Below are positions 53,435 through 62,661 of a DNA stretch of 64,000 nucleotides, one piece after another. Source of the DNA: RYN-230 sp963760405 (GTDB taxonomy: Bacteria; Actinomycetota; Actinomycetes; Streptosporangiales; Streptosporangiaceae); the NCBI GenBank assembly GCA_963760405.1, contig CAVXCV010000014.1:1-64000 (forward strand), in the 5' to 3' direction. The notes beneath the pieces are model-generated. The model worked only from the letters and a program-made list of their open reading frames with translations, was not told where the DNA came from and did not search any database. The position numbers and the translations under genes were made by a program. How positions within the stretch are numbered: the first letter of the stretch is position 1; each line of letters opens with the position of its first letter.

Positions 53435-54225
53435 CCACCCGGCTGCGGCTGTACCGGAACCCGCTCCGGCAGCTGGTATCCGGCAGCACCTGGCGCGGCG
53501 CCTGGTTCCTGCTCTGCTACCTGGTACTCGGCTGGGTGGGGTTCGCCATCGTCCTCGCCGCCACCGTGGCCACTGCCGTCCTCGCCATCACCCTGGCAGG
53601 CATCCCGCTGCTGATCGCCGTGGCGGCGACGGTCCGGGGGTGTGCGACCGCGGAACGCTGGCGGCTGCGCGGGGTCCTGGCCGAGCCGGTCCGGAGCCGG
53701 TACCGGCCGGCCCGGCCAGGCATCCTCAACCGGGTGCGCACCAGCTGGGCAGACCCGGCCACCTGGCGCGACCTCGCCTACCTGGGCGGGCTGTTCGTCC
53801 CGCTGTGGGCGCTTGACTTCACGGTCATCGTCGTCTGGCTGGTGCTGCTGGCCGGGGTCACGATGCCGGCCTGGTACTGGGCGCCCCCGCAGACGTTCAA
53901 CAATGGCCAGACCGCGCACGGGGTGCAGCTGGGCTACTTCCCCAACGGCCCGCACGGCCCCGGCGCGTGGGGCCTGTACGTGGACACGCTGCCCAAGGCC
54001 CTGCTGGCCGCGGCCCTGTTCGCCGTGGCCGTCCTGCTCTTCAGCTACGTCCTCGTGGCTACCGCCCGGGGGCACGCCCGCATCGCGTCCGCGCTGCTCC
54101 GCGCGCCGGCCGATCCGCTCGCCCCGGCGAAGGAGGTGCTGACCCATCCAGGCCCGCTGGGCCCGCTGACCCCGGAGCCGGAACTCCCGGAACTGCAACC
54201 CACCGATTTACCCAACAGCAGCTAG
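53431..54225 (+). CDS. Membrane 'putative sensor' domain protein without a kinase
   Basis: Protein of 264 residues with four membrane helices: two near residues 25-65, one near 125-145 and one near 200-215. The arrangement (LVSGSTWRGAWFLLCYLVLGWVGFAI, TVRGCATAERWR, and TWRDLAYLGGLFVPLWALDF) matches the actinobacterial 'putative sensor' domain that usually sits in front of histidine kinases. Here no kinase domain follows and no kinase gene is nearby. The ArsR-type regulator upstream could be its output partner. Confidence 0.75.
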   Translation: MTTRLRLYRNPLRQLVSGSTWRGAWFLLCYLVLGWVGFAIVLAATVATAVLAITLAGIPLLIAVAATVRGCATAERWRLRGVLAEPVRSRYRPARPGILNRVRTSWADPATWRDLAYLGGLFVPLWALDFTVIVVWLVLLAGVTMPAWYWAPPQTFNNGQTAHGVQLGYFPNGPHGPGAWGLYVDTLPKALLAAALFAVAVLLFSYVLVATARGHARIASALLRAPADPLAPAKEVLTHPGPLGPLTPEPELPELQPTDLPNSS

Positions 54226-54236
54226 GTAACGCCGCG

Positions 54237-54271
54237 CCCTCGCCCATGAGGGATCAGCTCATGGGCGAGGG
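54237..54271. terminator. Perfect 14-bp hairpin before the first MmpL gene
   Basis: 54237-54250 pairs with 54258-54271 around a GGATCAG loop, 11 nt past the sensor stop. It separates the HTH-sensor operon from the transporter, at least in part. Confidence 0.75.
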
Positions 54272-54312
54272 ACCACGACACGACCCACGCACTGCCTGCC
54301 TAGGAGAAGGCC

Positions 54313-56610
54313 ATGATGCGCCAGCCGTCCAGTCCAGTATTGCCTGAAACCGGGCCAGTTCGCGATGACCTGCACCGGGCGCGCCCGCCCGTGGTGGGAC
54401 GACCCGTAGCGGGACGACCCGTGGTGGAAAGAATCGCCGGGTGGAGCGCCCGGCACCGGGCGGCGGCCATCCTCGGCTGGCTCACCCTGGTCGTCGCGGC
54501 TTTCGCGGTCGGCCAGCTGCTCCCGGCCAGGAACGTGCCGTCGTATGACGCAGGCCAGTCCGGCCGCGCCGAGCAGGTCCTGCAGCGCCTCAATGTGACC
54601 ACCCCGCCCGCCGAGAACGTGCTGATCGGTGTGCCCGGCCCCGCGGGGGCGGGCCGCGCCTTCCGCACCGACCCGGAGTTGCGTCAGGCGGTCCGCCAGG
54701 TAGCCGCCGCGCTGGCCGGGCTGCCGCACTCAGCCCAGCGCGTGGCCACGCCGCTCGATCCCGGCCAGGGCAGCCTGGTGTCCGCTGATGGGCGCAGCGC
54801 CCTGGTCACCTTCACCGTGCCCGGCAAGATCAGCAACGAGGACCAGGCCGTGCTGCCCGACTTGCGCGCGGTGGCCGCGATCCAGGCCCATCACCCGGGC
54901 CTGCTCATCCAGGAATCGGGCGACGCGAGCCAGGACCGGGCGGCCAGCGCGGTCATCGGGCGCGATTTCCGCCAGGCCGAGGTGACCTCGGTGCCGATCA
55001 CGCTGGTCCTGCTGCTAGCCGTGTTCGGGGCGCTGATCGCCGCGGGAATCCCGCTGCTGCTCGCCGCGACCGCGGTCGTCACCGCGATCTCCCTGCTCGC
55101 CATCCCCGGCCAGTGGCTGCCGGTCGGCTCCAGCACGTCCGAGGTGGTGCTCCTCATCGGGATGGCGGTCGGTGTCGACTACTCGCTGTTCTACCTGCGC
55201 CGGGAACGTGAGGAGCGGGCCAGCGGGGCGTCCACCGCCGAAGCGTTGCGGCGGGCGGCGGCCACCTCGGGCCGGGCCATCGTGGTGTCCGGGCTGACCG
55301 TGATGATCGCCCTGGCTGGCCTGTTCCTCACCGGGTACGCGGTGTTCACCGGCATCGCCATCGGTGCGATCACCGTGGTCGGCGTGACCGTGGCCGGCTC
55401 GCTCACCGTGCTGCCTGCCCTGCTGTCCTGGCTGGGTCCCTGGGCAGACCGGGGCCGGATCCCGTTCCTGGGGCGGCGCCGCACAGGCGGCCGGCCGTCC
55501 CGGCTGTGGGCCGCGCTGGTCCGCCGGGTGGTGGCGCATCCCGCGGCCTGGGGCGCGGTCGCGGCCCTCGGCATGGTCGCGCTCGCCACGCCTGCACTAG
55601 GGCTGCGGATAGGCAACCCGCCGAACGGCGGCTTCCCGGCCAGCCTTCCGGTGGTGCAGACCGCCAACCGGATCGGCCACGTGTTCCCGGGCAGCCCGCA
55701 GCCCGCGCAGGTGGTGGTGACCGGCCATGACCTCACCGGCCCGGGTGCACGGCAGGCCATCAAGGCGCTGCGCGGCCGGGTGTCCGCGCACGGGCCGGTC
55801 CGCGGCCCGATCACAGCAGCCCCGGTGGCCGGTGGCCGCGCCCTGCTGGTGAATGTGCCACTGGCCGGGAACGGGACGGACGCGGTGTCCAACCAGGCAC
55901 TGCTCACCCTGCGCGACCAGGTGCTGCCGGCCACCCTCGGCGCCGATCACGGCCTGTCGTACTCGGTCACCGGGAACACGGCGCAGAACTACGACGACCG
56001 GGGGATCCTGGACGCCCGCACCCCGCTGGTGCTCGCGGTGGTGGCCGTGCTCGCGTTCCTGCTGCTCCTGGTCGCGTTCCGGTCGGTGGCGATACCGCTG
56101 GTCTCGGTGACGCTGAACCTGCTGTCGGTGGGCGCGGCTTTCGGGCTGATCACGCTGATCTTCCAGGACGGCCATTTCGCCGGGCCGCTGAACTTCACCA
56201 GCTACGGCGCGATCGTGCCGTGGATTCCGCTGTTCATCTTCGTGTTCCTGTTCGGGCTGAGCATGGACTACCACGTGTTCATCCTGAGCCGGATCAGGGA
56301 GTGGCGATCGCGCGGCCTGACCACCCCGGATGCGATCACGGCGGGTGTGGCCAGCAGCGCCGGGGTGGTGACCAGCGCGGCAGCGATCATGGTGGCGGTG
56401 TTCTCGATCTTCGCGACGCTGTCCCTGATCCAGTTGCAGATGCTTGGCGTGGGCCTGGCCGGGGCAGTGCTGATCGACGCCACCGTGGTCCGGGGCATCC
56501 TGCTGCCCGCCTGCCTGGCGCTGCTGGGGGAGCGGAGCTGGTACCTGCCGCGCTGGCTGACCTGGCTGCCCGGCCGCGGCGCGGCAGTCCCGGAACCGGG
56601 TGATGGCTGA
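54313..56610 (+). CDS. MmpL/RND-superfamily transporter
   Basis: Protein of 765 residues with two halves, each of one membrane helix, an external domain and a membrane bundle. GMAVGVDYSLFYLRREREER near residue 285 and FGLSMDYHVFILSRIREW near 645 carry the Asp-Tyr pairs that conduct protons in MmpL proteins. Family members export lipids, siderophores or drugs using the proton gradient. AGGAG lies 7 nt before the ATG. A close paralogue, frame-disrupted, follows at 56814. Confidence 0.9.
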   Translation: MMRQPSSPVLPETGPVRDDLHRARPPVVGRPVAGRPVVERIAGWSARHRAAAILGWLTLVVAAFAVGQLLPARNVPSYDAGQSGRAEQVLQRLNVTTPPAENVLIGVPGPAGAGRAFRTDPELRQAVRQVAAALAGLPHSAQRVATPLDPGQGSLVSADGRSALVTFTVPGKISNEDQAVLPDLRAVAAIQAHHPGLLIQESGDASQDRAASAVIGRDFRQAEVTSVPITLVLLLAVFGALIAAGIPLLLAATAVVTAISLLAIPGQWLPVGSSTSEVVLLIGMAVGVDYSLFYLRREREERASGASTAEALRRAAATSGRAIVVSGLTVMIALAGLFLTGYAVFTGIAIGAITVVGVTVAGSLTVLPALLSWLGPWADRGRIPFLGRRRTGGRPSRLWAALVRRVVAHPAAWGAVAALGMVALATPALGLRIGNPPNGGFPASLPVVQTANRIGHVFPGSPQPAQVVVTGHDLTGPGARQAIKALRGRVSAHGPVRGPITAAPVAGGRALLVNVPLAGNGTDAVSNQALLTLRDQVLPATLGADHGLSYSVTGNTAQNYDDRGILDARTPLVLAVVAVLAFLLLLVAFRSVAIPLVSVTLNLLSVGAAFGLITLIFQDGHFAGPLNFTSYGAIVPWIPLFIFVFLFGLSMDYHVFILSRIREWRSRGLTTPDAITAGVASSAGVVTSAAAIMVAVFSIFATLSLIQLQMLGVGLAGAVLIDATVVRGILLPACLALLGERSWYLPRWLTWLPGRGAAVPEPGDG

Positions 56611-56714
56611 CCCGGCTGCCGAGCCCGGCCCCGGGGGACGGGCTGACCTGGGCCGCCCGGCAGCGGGCCGGAACCAGCCGATTATGGTCGAGATTTGGCA
56701 AAATCACCTGATGC

Positions 56715-56771
56715 TGACGTCAGTGTCAGAAAAGTCTGGCATCCTGATCAGGAACTATGACGTCGGCGTCA
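56715..56771. promoter_or_regulatory. Repeated TGACGTC operator-like sites before the second MmpL gene
   Basis: TGACGTCAGTGTCA (56715-56728) and TGACGTCGGCGTCA (56758-56771) share 12 of 14 bases and are 43 bp apart, about four helical turns. The first contains the perfect palindrome CTGACGTCAG and the second has TGACG-N4-CGTCA. A further palindrome CCTGATCAGG lies between them (56743-56752). This is the likely binding site of a dimeric repressor. Confidence 0.55.
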
Positions 56772-56813
56772 CATATGTGCGCCGCGCCGGTCACCTTGAT
56801 CCCACGAGGCCAG

Positions 56814-59245
56814 ATGAGCGAGCTGCTGGACCCAGTCCTGCCCCACGTGGGCGTCCCGGCGGGAACCTCGCCGCCGGACCCGGTGACGCTGCCGGGCCCG
56901 GCGGCGCCCGGCCGTTCCGAGCCCCCGCCGGAGCCGGTCCCGCCTCGCCAGCCCATGCCGCTGGTGCAGCGGATCGCCTGCTGGAGCGCACGGCGGCGAG
57001 TCGCTGTGATCATCGGCTGGCTGGTCCTGGCCGGCGGCGCCATGCTGGCCGGGCAGATCCTGGGCACGCAGAGCCTGCCCCAGTACGACCCGGGCCAGGC
57101 GGGCCAGGCCGAGCAGATGCTGCACCAGCTGAAGGTGGTCAGCCCGCCCAGTGAGAGCGTGCTTATCCGGGCCCGGGGCGGCGTCCCGGATGCCACGTAC
57201 CCCCGCGACCTGTACCTGCGCGGCGCGGTTCAGGACGTGGTCCGCGCGCTGCAGCGGCGGCCCGGCGCCGCGCAGCACATCCAGTCCCCGCTCAGCGCGG
57301 ACACGCTGAGCCCCGGGGGGCACTCCACCCTCGTCTCCGCTGACGGCCGCACCGCGCTGGTCACCTTCGAGGTCGCAGGCCCGCACGCCCGGGCGGACAG
57401 CACGGTCGAGGCGGACCTGGCCGCAGTGGCCCGGGTGCAGGCGGCCCATCCGGGCCTGATCGTGACCGAGGCCGGCGGCGCCAGCACCGATGTGGCCGCC
57501 AACACCCTGATGAGCCAGGACTTCCACAAGGCAGAGCTCACCTCGGTGCCGATCACGCTGATCCTGCTGATCGCGGTGTTCGGCGCGCTGATCGCCGCGG
57601 GCATACCGGTGCTGCTGGCCGGCAGCGCGGTCATGGTGGCCGTCTCGCTGCTGGCCATCCCGAGCCGGTGGCTGCCGGTCGGCTCCAGCACCTCCGAAGT
57701 GGTGCTCATCATCGGGATGGCGGTCGGCGTCGACTACTCCCTGTTCTACCTGCGCCGGGAACGCGAGGAACGGGCCGCGGGCGCCTCGTTCGGGGCGGCG
57801 CTCGCCACGGCCGCGGCCACCTCCGGCCGGGCCATCGTGGTCTCTGGCCTGACCGTGATGATCTCGCTGGCGGGGCTGCTGCTGACCGGCATCGACCTGT
57901 TCACCGGCCTTGCGGTCGGCACCATCATGGTGGTCGGGGTGGCCGTGGTCGGCTCGCTGACCCTGCTGCCTGCTGTCCTGTCCCTGCTCGGTACCTGGTC
58001 GGACCGCGGCAAGATCCCGTTCCTGGGCCGCCACCGGACCGAGGCCCGGCCGTCCCGGCTGTGGACGGCCCTGGTCCGCCGGGTTGTCCGGCGGCCCCTG
58101 GTGTGGGGCGGGACCGCCGCGCTGGCGCTCTTGGCGCTCGCCCTCCCGGCGCTCGGCATGCGCACCGGCAGCCCGCCCATCGATCTCCCGGACCGGCTCC
58201 CGGTCGTCCGCACCCTGAATCAGATCCAGCAGGCGTTTCCCGGCCGGCCTGCCCCGGCCGAGGTGGTCGTGACCGGTCAGCACCTGACCGGTCCCGGCAT
58301 GCGGGCCGCGGTGGCCGCGCTGCAGGCCAGGGGCTCCGCGCGGGGCCCCATCCGGCAGCCGGTCACGGCCGATGTGGTGGCGGGTGGCCGCGGCCTGGTG
58401 CTCACCGTGCCACTGGCCGGCAAGGGCAAGGGGGACGCCAAGTCCTACGCAGCCTTGCGGACGCTACGTAGCCAGGTGCTACCCGACACCATCGGGACCG
58501 TGCCGGGCGTCAGCTATGCGGTGACCGGGAACACGGCGAGCGGCTATGACTTCAAGGCCGCGTTGCGATCCCGCACCCCGTCGTGTTCGCGGTGGTGGCC
58601 GGGCTGGCCCTGCTGCTGCTCATGCTGGCGTTCCGGTCGCTGGCCATCCCGCTGGTCTCGATCGGGCTGAACCTGCTGTCGGTGGGCGCGGCCTACGGCC
58701 TGATGACGCTGATCTTCCAGGACGGGAACCTGCAGGGCCTGTTCGGCTTCACCTCGTACGGCGCGATCATCCCCTGGGTACCGCTGTTCATGTTCGTGTT
58801 CCTGTTCGGGCTGAGCATGGACTACCACGTGTTCATCCTCAGCCGGATCCGCGAGCTGTGGTCCGCGGGCGCGAGCACCCGGGACGCGGTGGTCGGCGGC
58901 ATCGCCAGCTGTTCCGGGGTGGTGACCAGCGCTGCGGTGATCATGGTGGCGGTGTTCTCGATCTTCGCGACGCTGTCCATCATCGACCTCAAGATGATCG
59001 GCGTGGGCCTGGCGTCCGCCGTGCTGATCGATGCCACCGTCGTGCGCGGCGTGCTGGTCCCCGCGGCGCTGATCTTGCTCGGCGAGCGAAGCTGGTACCT
59101 GCCGCGCTGGCTGGCCTGGCTCCCTGGGGAGCAGGCAGCCGGCCTGGCCGGGCAGCCGGGGTCACCCGCGGCCCAGCCGGCCCGGCCGCAGCCAGAGGTA
59201 GCCTTGGCAGGTGAGCGTTCCGGGTCCGGGAGGAGCACGGCCTGA
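56814..59245 (+). pseudogene. Second MmpL/RND-superfamily transporter, single frameshift
   Basis: About 810 residues when joined, clearly paralogous to the preceding transporter (IACWSARRRVAVIIGWLVLAGG, GMAVGVDYSLFYLRREREER, FGLSMDYHVFILSRIREL). At 58580-58581 the frame breaks: after SRTP the paralogue continues with a Leu-Val codon pair, and here one base is missing, after which VFAVVAGLALLLLMLAFRS runs to the TGA at 59243. As written the product ends at 58670 without the last membrane bundle. ATG 56814 has GAGG 5 nt upstream; ATG 56757 overlaps the second operator site. Either a base-calling error or a recent inactivation. Confidence 0.82.
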
Positions 59246-60206
59246 CCCTGCCGACGCTGTGCCCCCGGACCTGCCGGACACCCGCAACCCGGACCCTGGC
59301 GCCGCGACCCCGGACCCACCCGCCGCCGCGCCCCCGGATCCACCCGGTGCCGCGGACGCGGACACCGCCGTCGGCGCGACCCTGGACTCACCAGGCGCCG
59401 GCGCCGCGGCTGGGAACCTGGGCCCAGCTGACGCCGCAGGCCCGGACCTGGCTGGCCCGTTCCCTGCTGCGGCCGTCAGCGCCGGGACGGCCAGGCCGCG
59501 GCACGGGCTGCTGCTGGCGGTCGTGACGCTGGCCGGGCTGTGCTGCCTGGCCGCCGCCGTGCTGGCCGGCACCGGTGCCATCGCGGGCGAGACCCAGCCC
59601 CCTACCCGGGCCGAGCGGTCCGCCGCGGCCGCGACCGCCGTCGCTGAGCGCTGGCGCGCCTGGCCCGCAGGCCAGATCTTCCCCGCCGCTCTCGGCTACA
59701 CCACTACGTTCGCCGACCGCGAGACCGCCCGCCGGGTCGGCATCTCACCGGATGACCAGTGCGCGGCCGCCCTGGACCGGCCCCTGGCCGGCCAGGCCCG
59801 CCGGGACGGCTGCCGGGCGGCGCTCCGGGCCAGTTACGTCGATCAGCTGGACGGCGTGGTCTACACCACCGGGCTGCTCGCCTTTCCCAGCCCGGCCCAG
59901 GCCCGCGCGTTCGCCCGCCGGATCCTGCCGGACCGGCCGCCGGTGGCCGGGCTGCGGGCCCTGGCCCTGCCCGGGACCGCCAGCGAGATGTTCGATGACG
60001 CGGCCCGTCAGGTGGTCACCGTGCGCCTGGCCGGCCCCTACGTGCTGCTGACCGTGGCCGGGTACGCCGACGGCCGCCCGGCCGCGGCCACCGGCGAGTA
60101 CGATCCCGCGGCGTTCCGCCCGGCCAGCCAACTGGCCGCCCAGATCCTGGCTCCGCTGGCCCGGCCGGCCGTGGTCAACTGCGCGAGCCGCCAATGGGCA
60201 TGCTGA
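59211..60206 (+). CDS. Pro/Ala-rich single-pass membrane protein, partner of the mycosin-like protease
   Basis: Protein of 331 residues. A Pro/Asp/Ala-rich cytoplasmic tail of about 95 residues, one membrane helix (LLLAVVTLAGLCCLAAAVLAG) and an external domain of about 205 residues with four cysteines (DDQCAAALDRP, RDGCRAALRASYVDQLDG, VVNCASRQWAC). No family is recognised. It starts in the tail of the transporter gene and overlaps the protease gene by 13 nt. By position it may be a co-factor, anchor or substrate of the protease. Confidence 0.7.
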   Translation: MSVPGPGGARPDPADAVPPDLPDTRNPDPGAATPDPPAAAPPDPPGAADADTAVGATLDSPGAGAAAGNLGPADAAGPDLAGPFPAAAVSAGTARPRHGLLLAVVTLAGLCCLAAAVLAGTGAIAGETQPPTRAERSAAAATAVAERWRAWPAGQIFPAALGYTTTFADRETARRVGISPDDQCAAALDRPLAGQARRDGCRAALRASYVDQLDGVVYTTGLLAFPSPAQARAFARRILPDRPPVAGLRALALPGTASEMFDDAARQVVTVRLAGPYVLLTVAGYADGRPAAATGEYDPAAFRPASQLAAQILAPLARPAVVNCASRQWAC

Positions 60207-61567
60207 GCCTGCTGGCGCAGGGCCGCCCCGCCACGGCCGGGCTGGCGGCCGTGGTGTCCGTGCTGCTGGCCGCGGCGGCGGCCCCGTCCGGGGGTGCGGC
60301 GCCGCGGGTCCTGGCCGCCGCGCACCCAGCGGGCACCTACCCAGCGCCTGACCATCCCGCGGCCGCCGAGCTCAGGCTGGCCGCGCCAGGTCCGGACGCC
60401 CAGGTCCGCGCGGCGGAACAGACCCAGCTCGCCGAGGTGGACGCGCCTGCCGCCTGGCGGGCCAGCCGGGGTCGCGGGGTGATCGTCGGCGTCCTGGACA
60501 CCGGGGTGGATACCAGCGCGCCGGACCTCACCGGGTCTGTGGTCACCGGCCCCGACTACACCCAGGGCACAGACCCTCCCGGCTACCAGCCGCCGCACCT
60601 GCACGGGACGTTCATCGCGTCCATCATCGCCGGGCACGGCAGCGGGCCCGGCCACGCGGGCGGGGTCCTCGGCGTCGCGCCCGCTGCCCGGGTGCTCTCG
60701 GTCCGGGTCATCCTGGACGACCAGGAGCCGGGCCTGGGGGTCTACGACCAGAACCCGAAGTTCGCCGGCGCGATCGCGCGCGGCGTCCGGTACGCAGCCA
60801 GCCATGGCGCCGGCGTCATCAACATGTCGCTTGGCACCGACCATCCCACCCGTGACCTGCAGTCGGCCATCGCGTTCGCGGTATCGCACGGCGTGGTCGT
60901 GGTCGCGTCAGCGGGCAACGACGGGGTCCCGGACCAGCCGTACACCCCGTACTCCTACCCGGCGTCCTACACCGGGGTGATCTCGGTGGCCGCGCTCGGC
61001 GGGGGCGGTGGCAGCGCCTTCTTCTCCGATCGCAACTCATCCGTGGTGATCTCCGCGCCGGGGGTCAACGTGGTCGGGGCGGGCCCGGGCGGGAGTTATC
61101 TCCAGGCCAGCGGCACCAGCCCGGCCTCCGCCTTCGTGGCTGGCGTGGCCGCGCTGATCAGGTCGGCCTATCCCGCGCTGTCCCCGGCCCAGGTCACCCA
61201 GGCGCTGGCCAGCTCCGCCGGGCACCGGCCGAAGGCCGGGTACAGCCCGGAAATCGGGTTCGGCGAACTCGACGCGGCCGCCGCGCTGCGGGCCGCCGGG
61301 CAGCTGGCGGCGGTCAGGGCTGCTGCGGGGCTGGCCGCGCGGCACCACTTCGCCGCCGGGCCGCCCGGGCCGATCCAGGTGGTGCACCGGGACCAGCTGC
61401 GGCTCAGCCTGCTCGCCGGGCTCGGCGGGCTGGCCGCGCTAGGCTTCCTGGCCTGCCTGGTCATGGCGGCTGTGCTGATCCGGGCCGTCCGCCGCGATGA
61501 GGGCGGTACCGATCTGGGCGCTGCCGACCAGGGCGGCGCCGATCAGGGCAGTGTCAGGATCTCGTAG
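60194..61567 (+). CDS. Membrane-anchored subtilisin-like protease (mycosin-like)
   Basis: Protein of 457 residues: signal peptide (AGLAAVVSVLLAAAAA), peptidase S8 domain with catalytic D102 in GVLDTGVD, H137 in HLHGTFIA and S309 in SGTSPASAF, and a C-terminal helix (LLAGLGGLAALGFLACLVMAAVLI) followed by a short tail with a repeated (G)ADQGG unit. This is the layout of mycosins, which support type VII secretion, but no eccB, eccC, eccD, eccE or WXG100 genes are in the window. It could be an orphan mycosin or another secreted protease. ATG 60200 is an alternative start. Confidence 0.85.
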   Translation: MGMLSLLAQGRPATAGLAAVVSVLLAAAAAPSGGAAPRVLAAAHPAGTYPAPDHPAAAELRLAAPGPDAQVRAAEQTQLAEVDAPAAWRASRGRGVIVGVLDTGVDTSAPDLTGSVVTGPDYTQGTDPPGYQPPHLHGTFIASIIAGHGSGPGHAGGVLGVAPAARVLSVRVILDDQEPGLGVYDQNPKFAGAIARGVRYAASHGAGVINMSLGTDHPTRDLQSAIAFAVSHGVVVVASAGNDGVPDQPYTPYSYPASYTGVISVAALGGGGGSAFFSDRNSSVVISAPGVNVVGAGPGGSYLQASGTSPASAFVAGVAALIRSAYPALSPAQVTQALASSAGHRPKAGYSPEIGFGELDAAAALRAAGQLAAVRAAAGLAARHHFAAGPPGPIQVVHRDQLRLSLLAGLGGLAALGFLACLVMAAVLIRAVRRDEGGTDLGAADQGGADQGSVRIS

Positions 61568-62412
61568 CCGTTGTCGGTGACCAGCAGCGTGTGCTCGAAC
61601 TGCGCGGTCCGCTTGTGATCCTTGGTCACCGCGGTCCAGCCGTCGTCCCACACGTCATAGGCGATTGTGCCCAGGGTCAGCATCGGCTCGATGGTGAACG
61701 TCATGCCCTCTTCCATGATCACGTCGACGTCGGGGTCGTCGAAATGCGGCACGATCAGGCCGGAGTGGAAGGTGGTACCGATGCCGTGCCCGGTGAAGTC
61801 ACGGACCACCCCGTAGCCGAACCGCCGGGCATAGGACTCGATCACCCGGCCGACGGCGTTCAGCGGGCGGCCCGGGGCCACCGCCCGGATGCCCCGCATC
61901 ATGGCCTCATAGGTGCGTTCCACCAGCAGGCGGCTCTCCTCGGCCACGTTGCCCGACAGGAACGTGGCGTTGGTGTCCCCGTGCACCCCGCCGATGAACG
62001 CGGTGATGTCGATGTTGACGATGTCACCGTCCGCGATCACCGTGTCGTCCGGGATGCCGTGGCAGATGACCTCGTTGAGCGAGGTGCACAGCGACTTCGG
62101 ATAGCCGCGGTAACCGAGCGTGCTCGGGTAGGCGCCGTGGTCACACAGGTACTCGTGCCCGACCCGGTCCAGCTCGTCGGTGGTCACCCCGGGTGCGACG
62201 TGCCTGCCGACCTCCTCGAGCGCGCGGGCCGCGAGCTGGCCGGCCACCCGCATCCGCTCGATGGTCCCGGCGTCCTTGACGTCCGGTTCGCCCGTCCGGG
62301 GGTACTTCCGGCCCACATACTCCGGCCGTGGGATGCTGGCCGGGACCGGCCGGGCGGCGAAAGCCGGCCGGGATGGAGCAACGTCGCCATGTTCTGGGAG
62401 TGTAGTGCGCAT
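61543..62412 (-). CDS. map: Methionine aminopeptidase, type I
   Basis: Protein of 289 residues with the pita-bread fold metal ligands: NIDITAFIGGVHGDTNATF (two Asp), DFTGHGIGTTFH (His), TFTIEPMLT (Glu) and AQFEHTLLV (Glu). The N-terminal extension with RPEYVGRKYP is typical of the actinobacterial MapB form with a SH3-binding-like tail. It removes the initiator Met. ATG 62412 shares bases with the plus-strand start at 62411. Its last 25 bp overlap the convergent protease gene. Confidence 0.95.
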   Translation of the reverse strand: MRTTLPEHGDVAPSRPAFAARPVPASIPRPEYVGRKYPRTGEPDVKDAGTIERMRVAGQLAARALEEVGRHVAPGVTTDELDRVGHEYLCDHGAYPSTLGYRGYPKSLCTSLNEVICHGIPDDTVIADGDIVNIDITAFIGGVHGDTNATFLSGNVAEESRLLVERTYEAMMRGIRAVAPGRPLNAVGRVIESYARRFGYGVVRDFTGHGIGTTFHSGLIVPHFDDPDVDVIMEEGMTFTIEPMLTLGTIAYDVWDDGWTAVTKDHKRTAQFEHTLLVTDNGYEILTLP

Positions 62413-62581
62413 GGGAGATGACCAGGGCTGGTGGTACTGCCTGATACACAACACCGTGGAGCACGGGCCGGGCTGCCCGGACAAGGACCGGCTGGGGCCG
62501 TATGCCACCCAGGCGGAAGCGGCCCGGGCGCTGGAGAAGGTCCGGGAGCGCAACGAGGAGTGGGACGCGGCCGACGAATGA
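62411..62581 (+). CDS. Small conserved protein divergent from map
   Basis: Protein of 56 residues, MGDDQGWWYCLIHNTVE then GPGCPDKDRLGPYATQAEAARALEKVRERN. Homologues adjacent to map are familiar in actinobacteria. C10, H13, H18 and C23 are spaced like a small metal site, and the rest is helical and charged. GGGAG lies 10 nt before the ATG. Its function is not known. The start codon overlaps that of map in the tetramer CATG. Confidence 0.8.
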   Translation: MGDDQGWWYCLIHNTVEHGPGCPDKDRLGPYATQAEAARALEKVRERNEEWDAADE

Positions 62582-62661
62582 CCAGTCATCCCGCCTGGGC
62601 GGGTTACCAGCCGCGTGCCGGGTATCGTTGAGGCTGCGACGAGGCTGGGAAGGGGCGCGCG

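Noticed and set aside
53431..54225. Histidine kinase
   Set aside because: Only the membrane sensor-like part exists. There is no H-box, HATPase domain or adjacent kinase gene.
60194..61567. Type VII (ESX) secretion locus
   Set aside because: Apart from the mycosin-like protease, no EccB, EccC, EccD, EccE or WXG100 gene is present between 51 kb and the window end.
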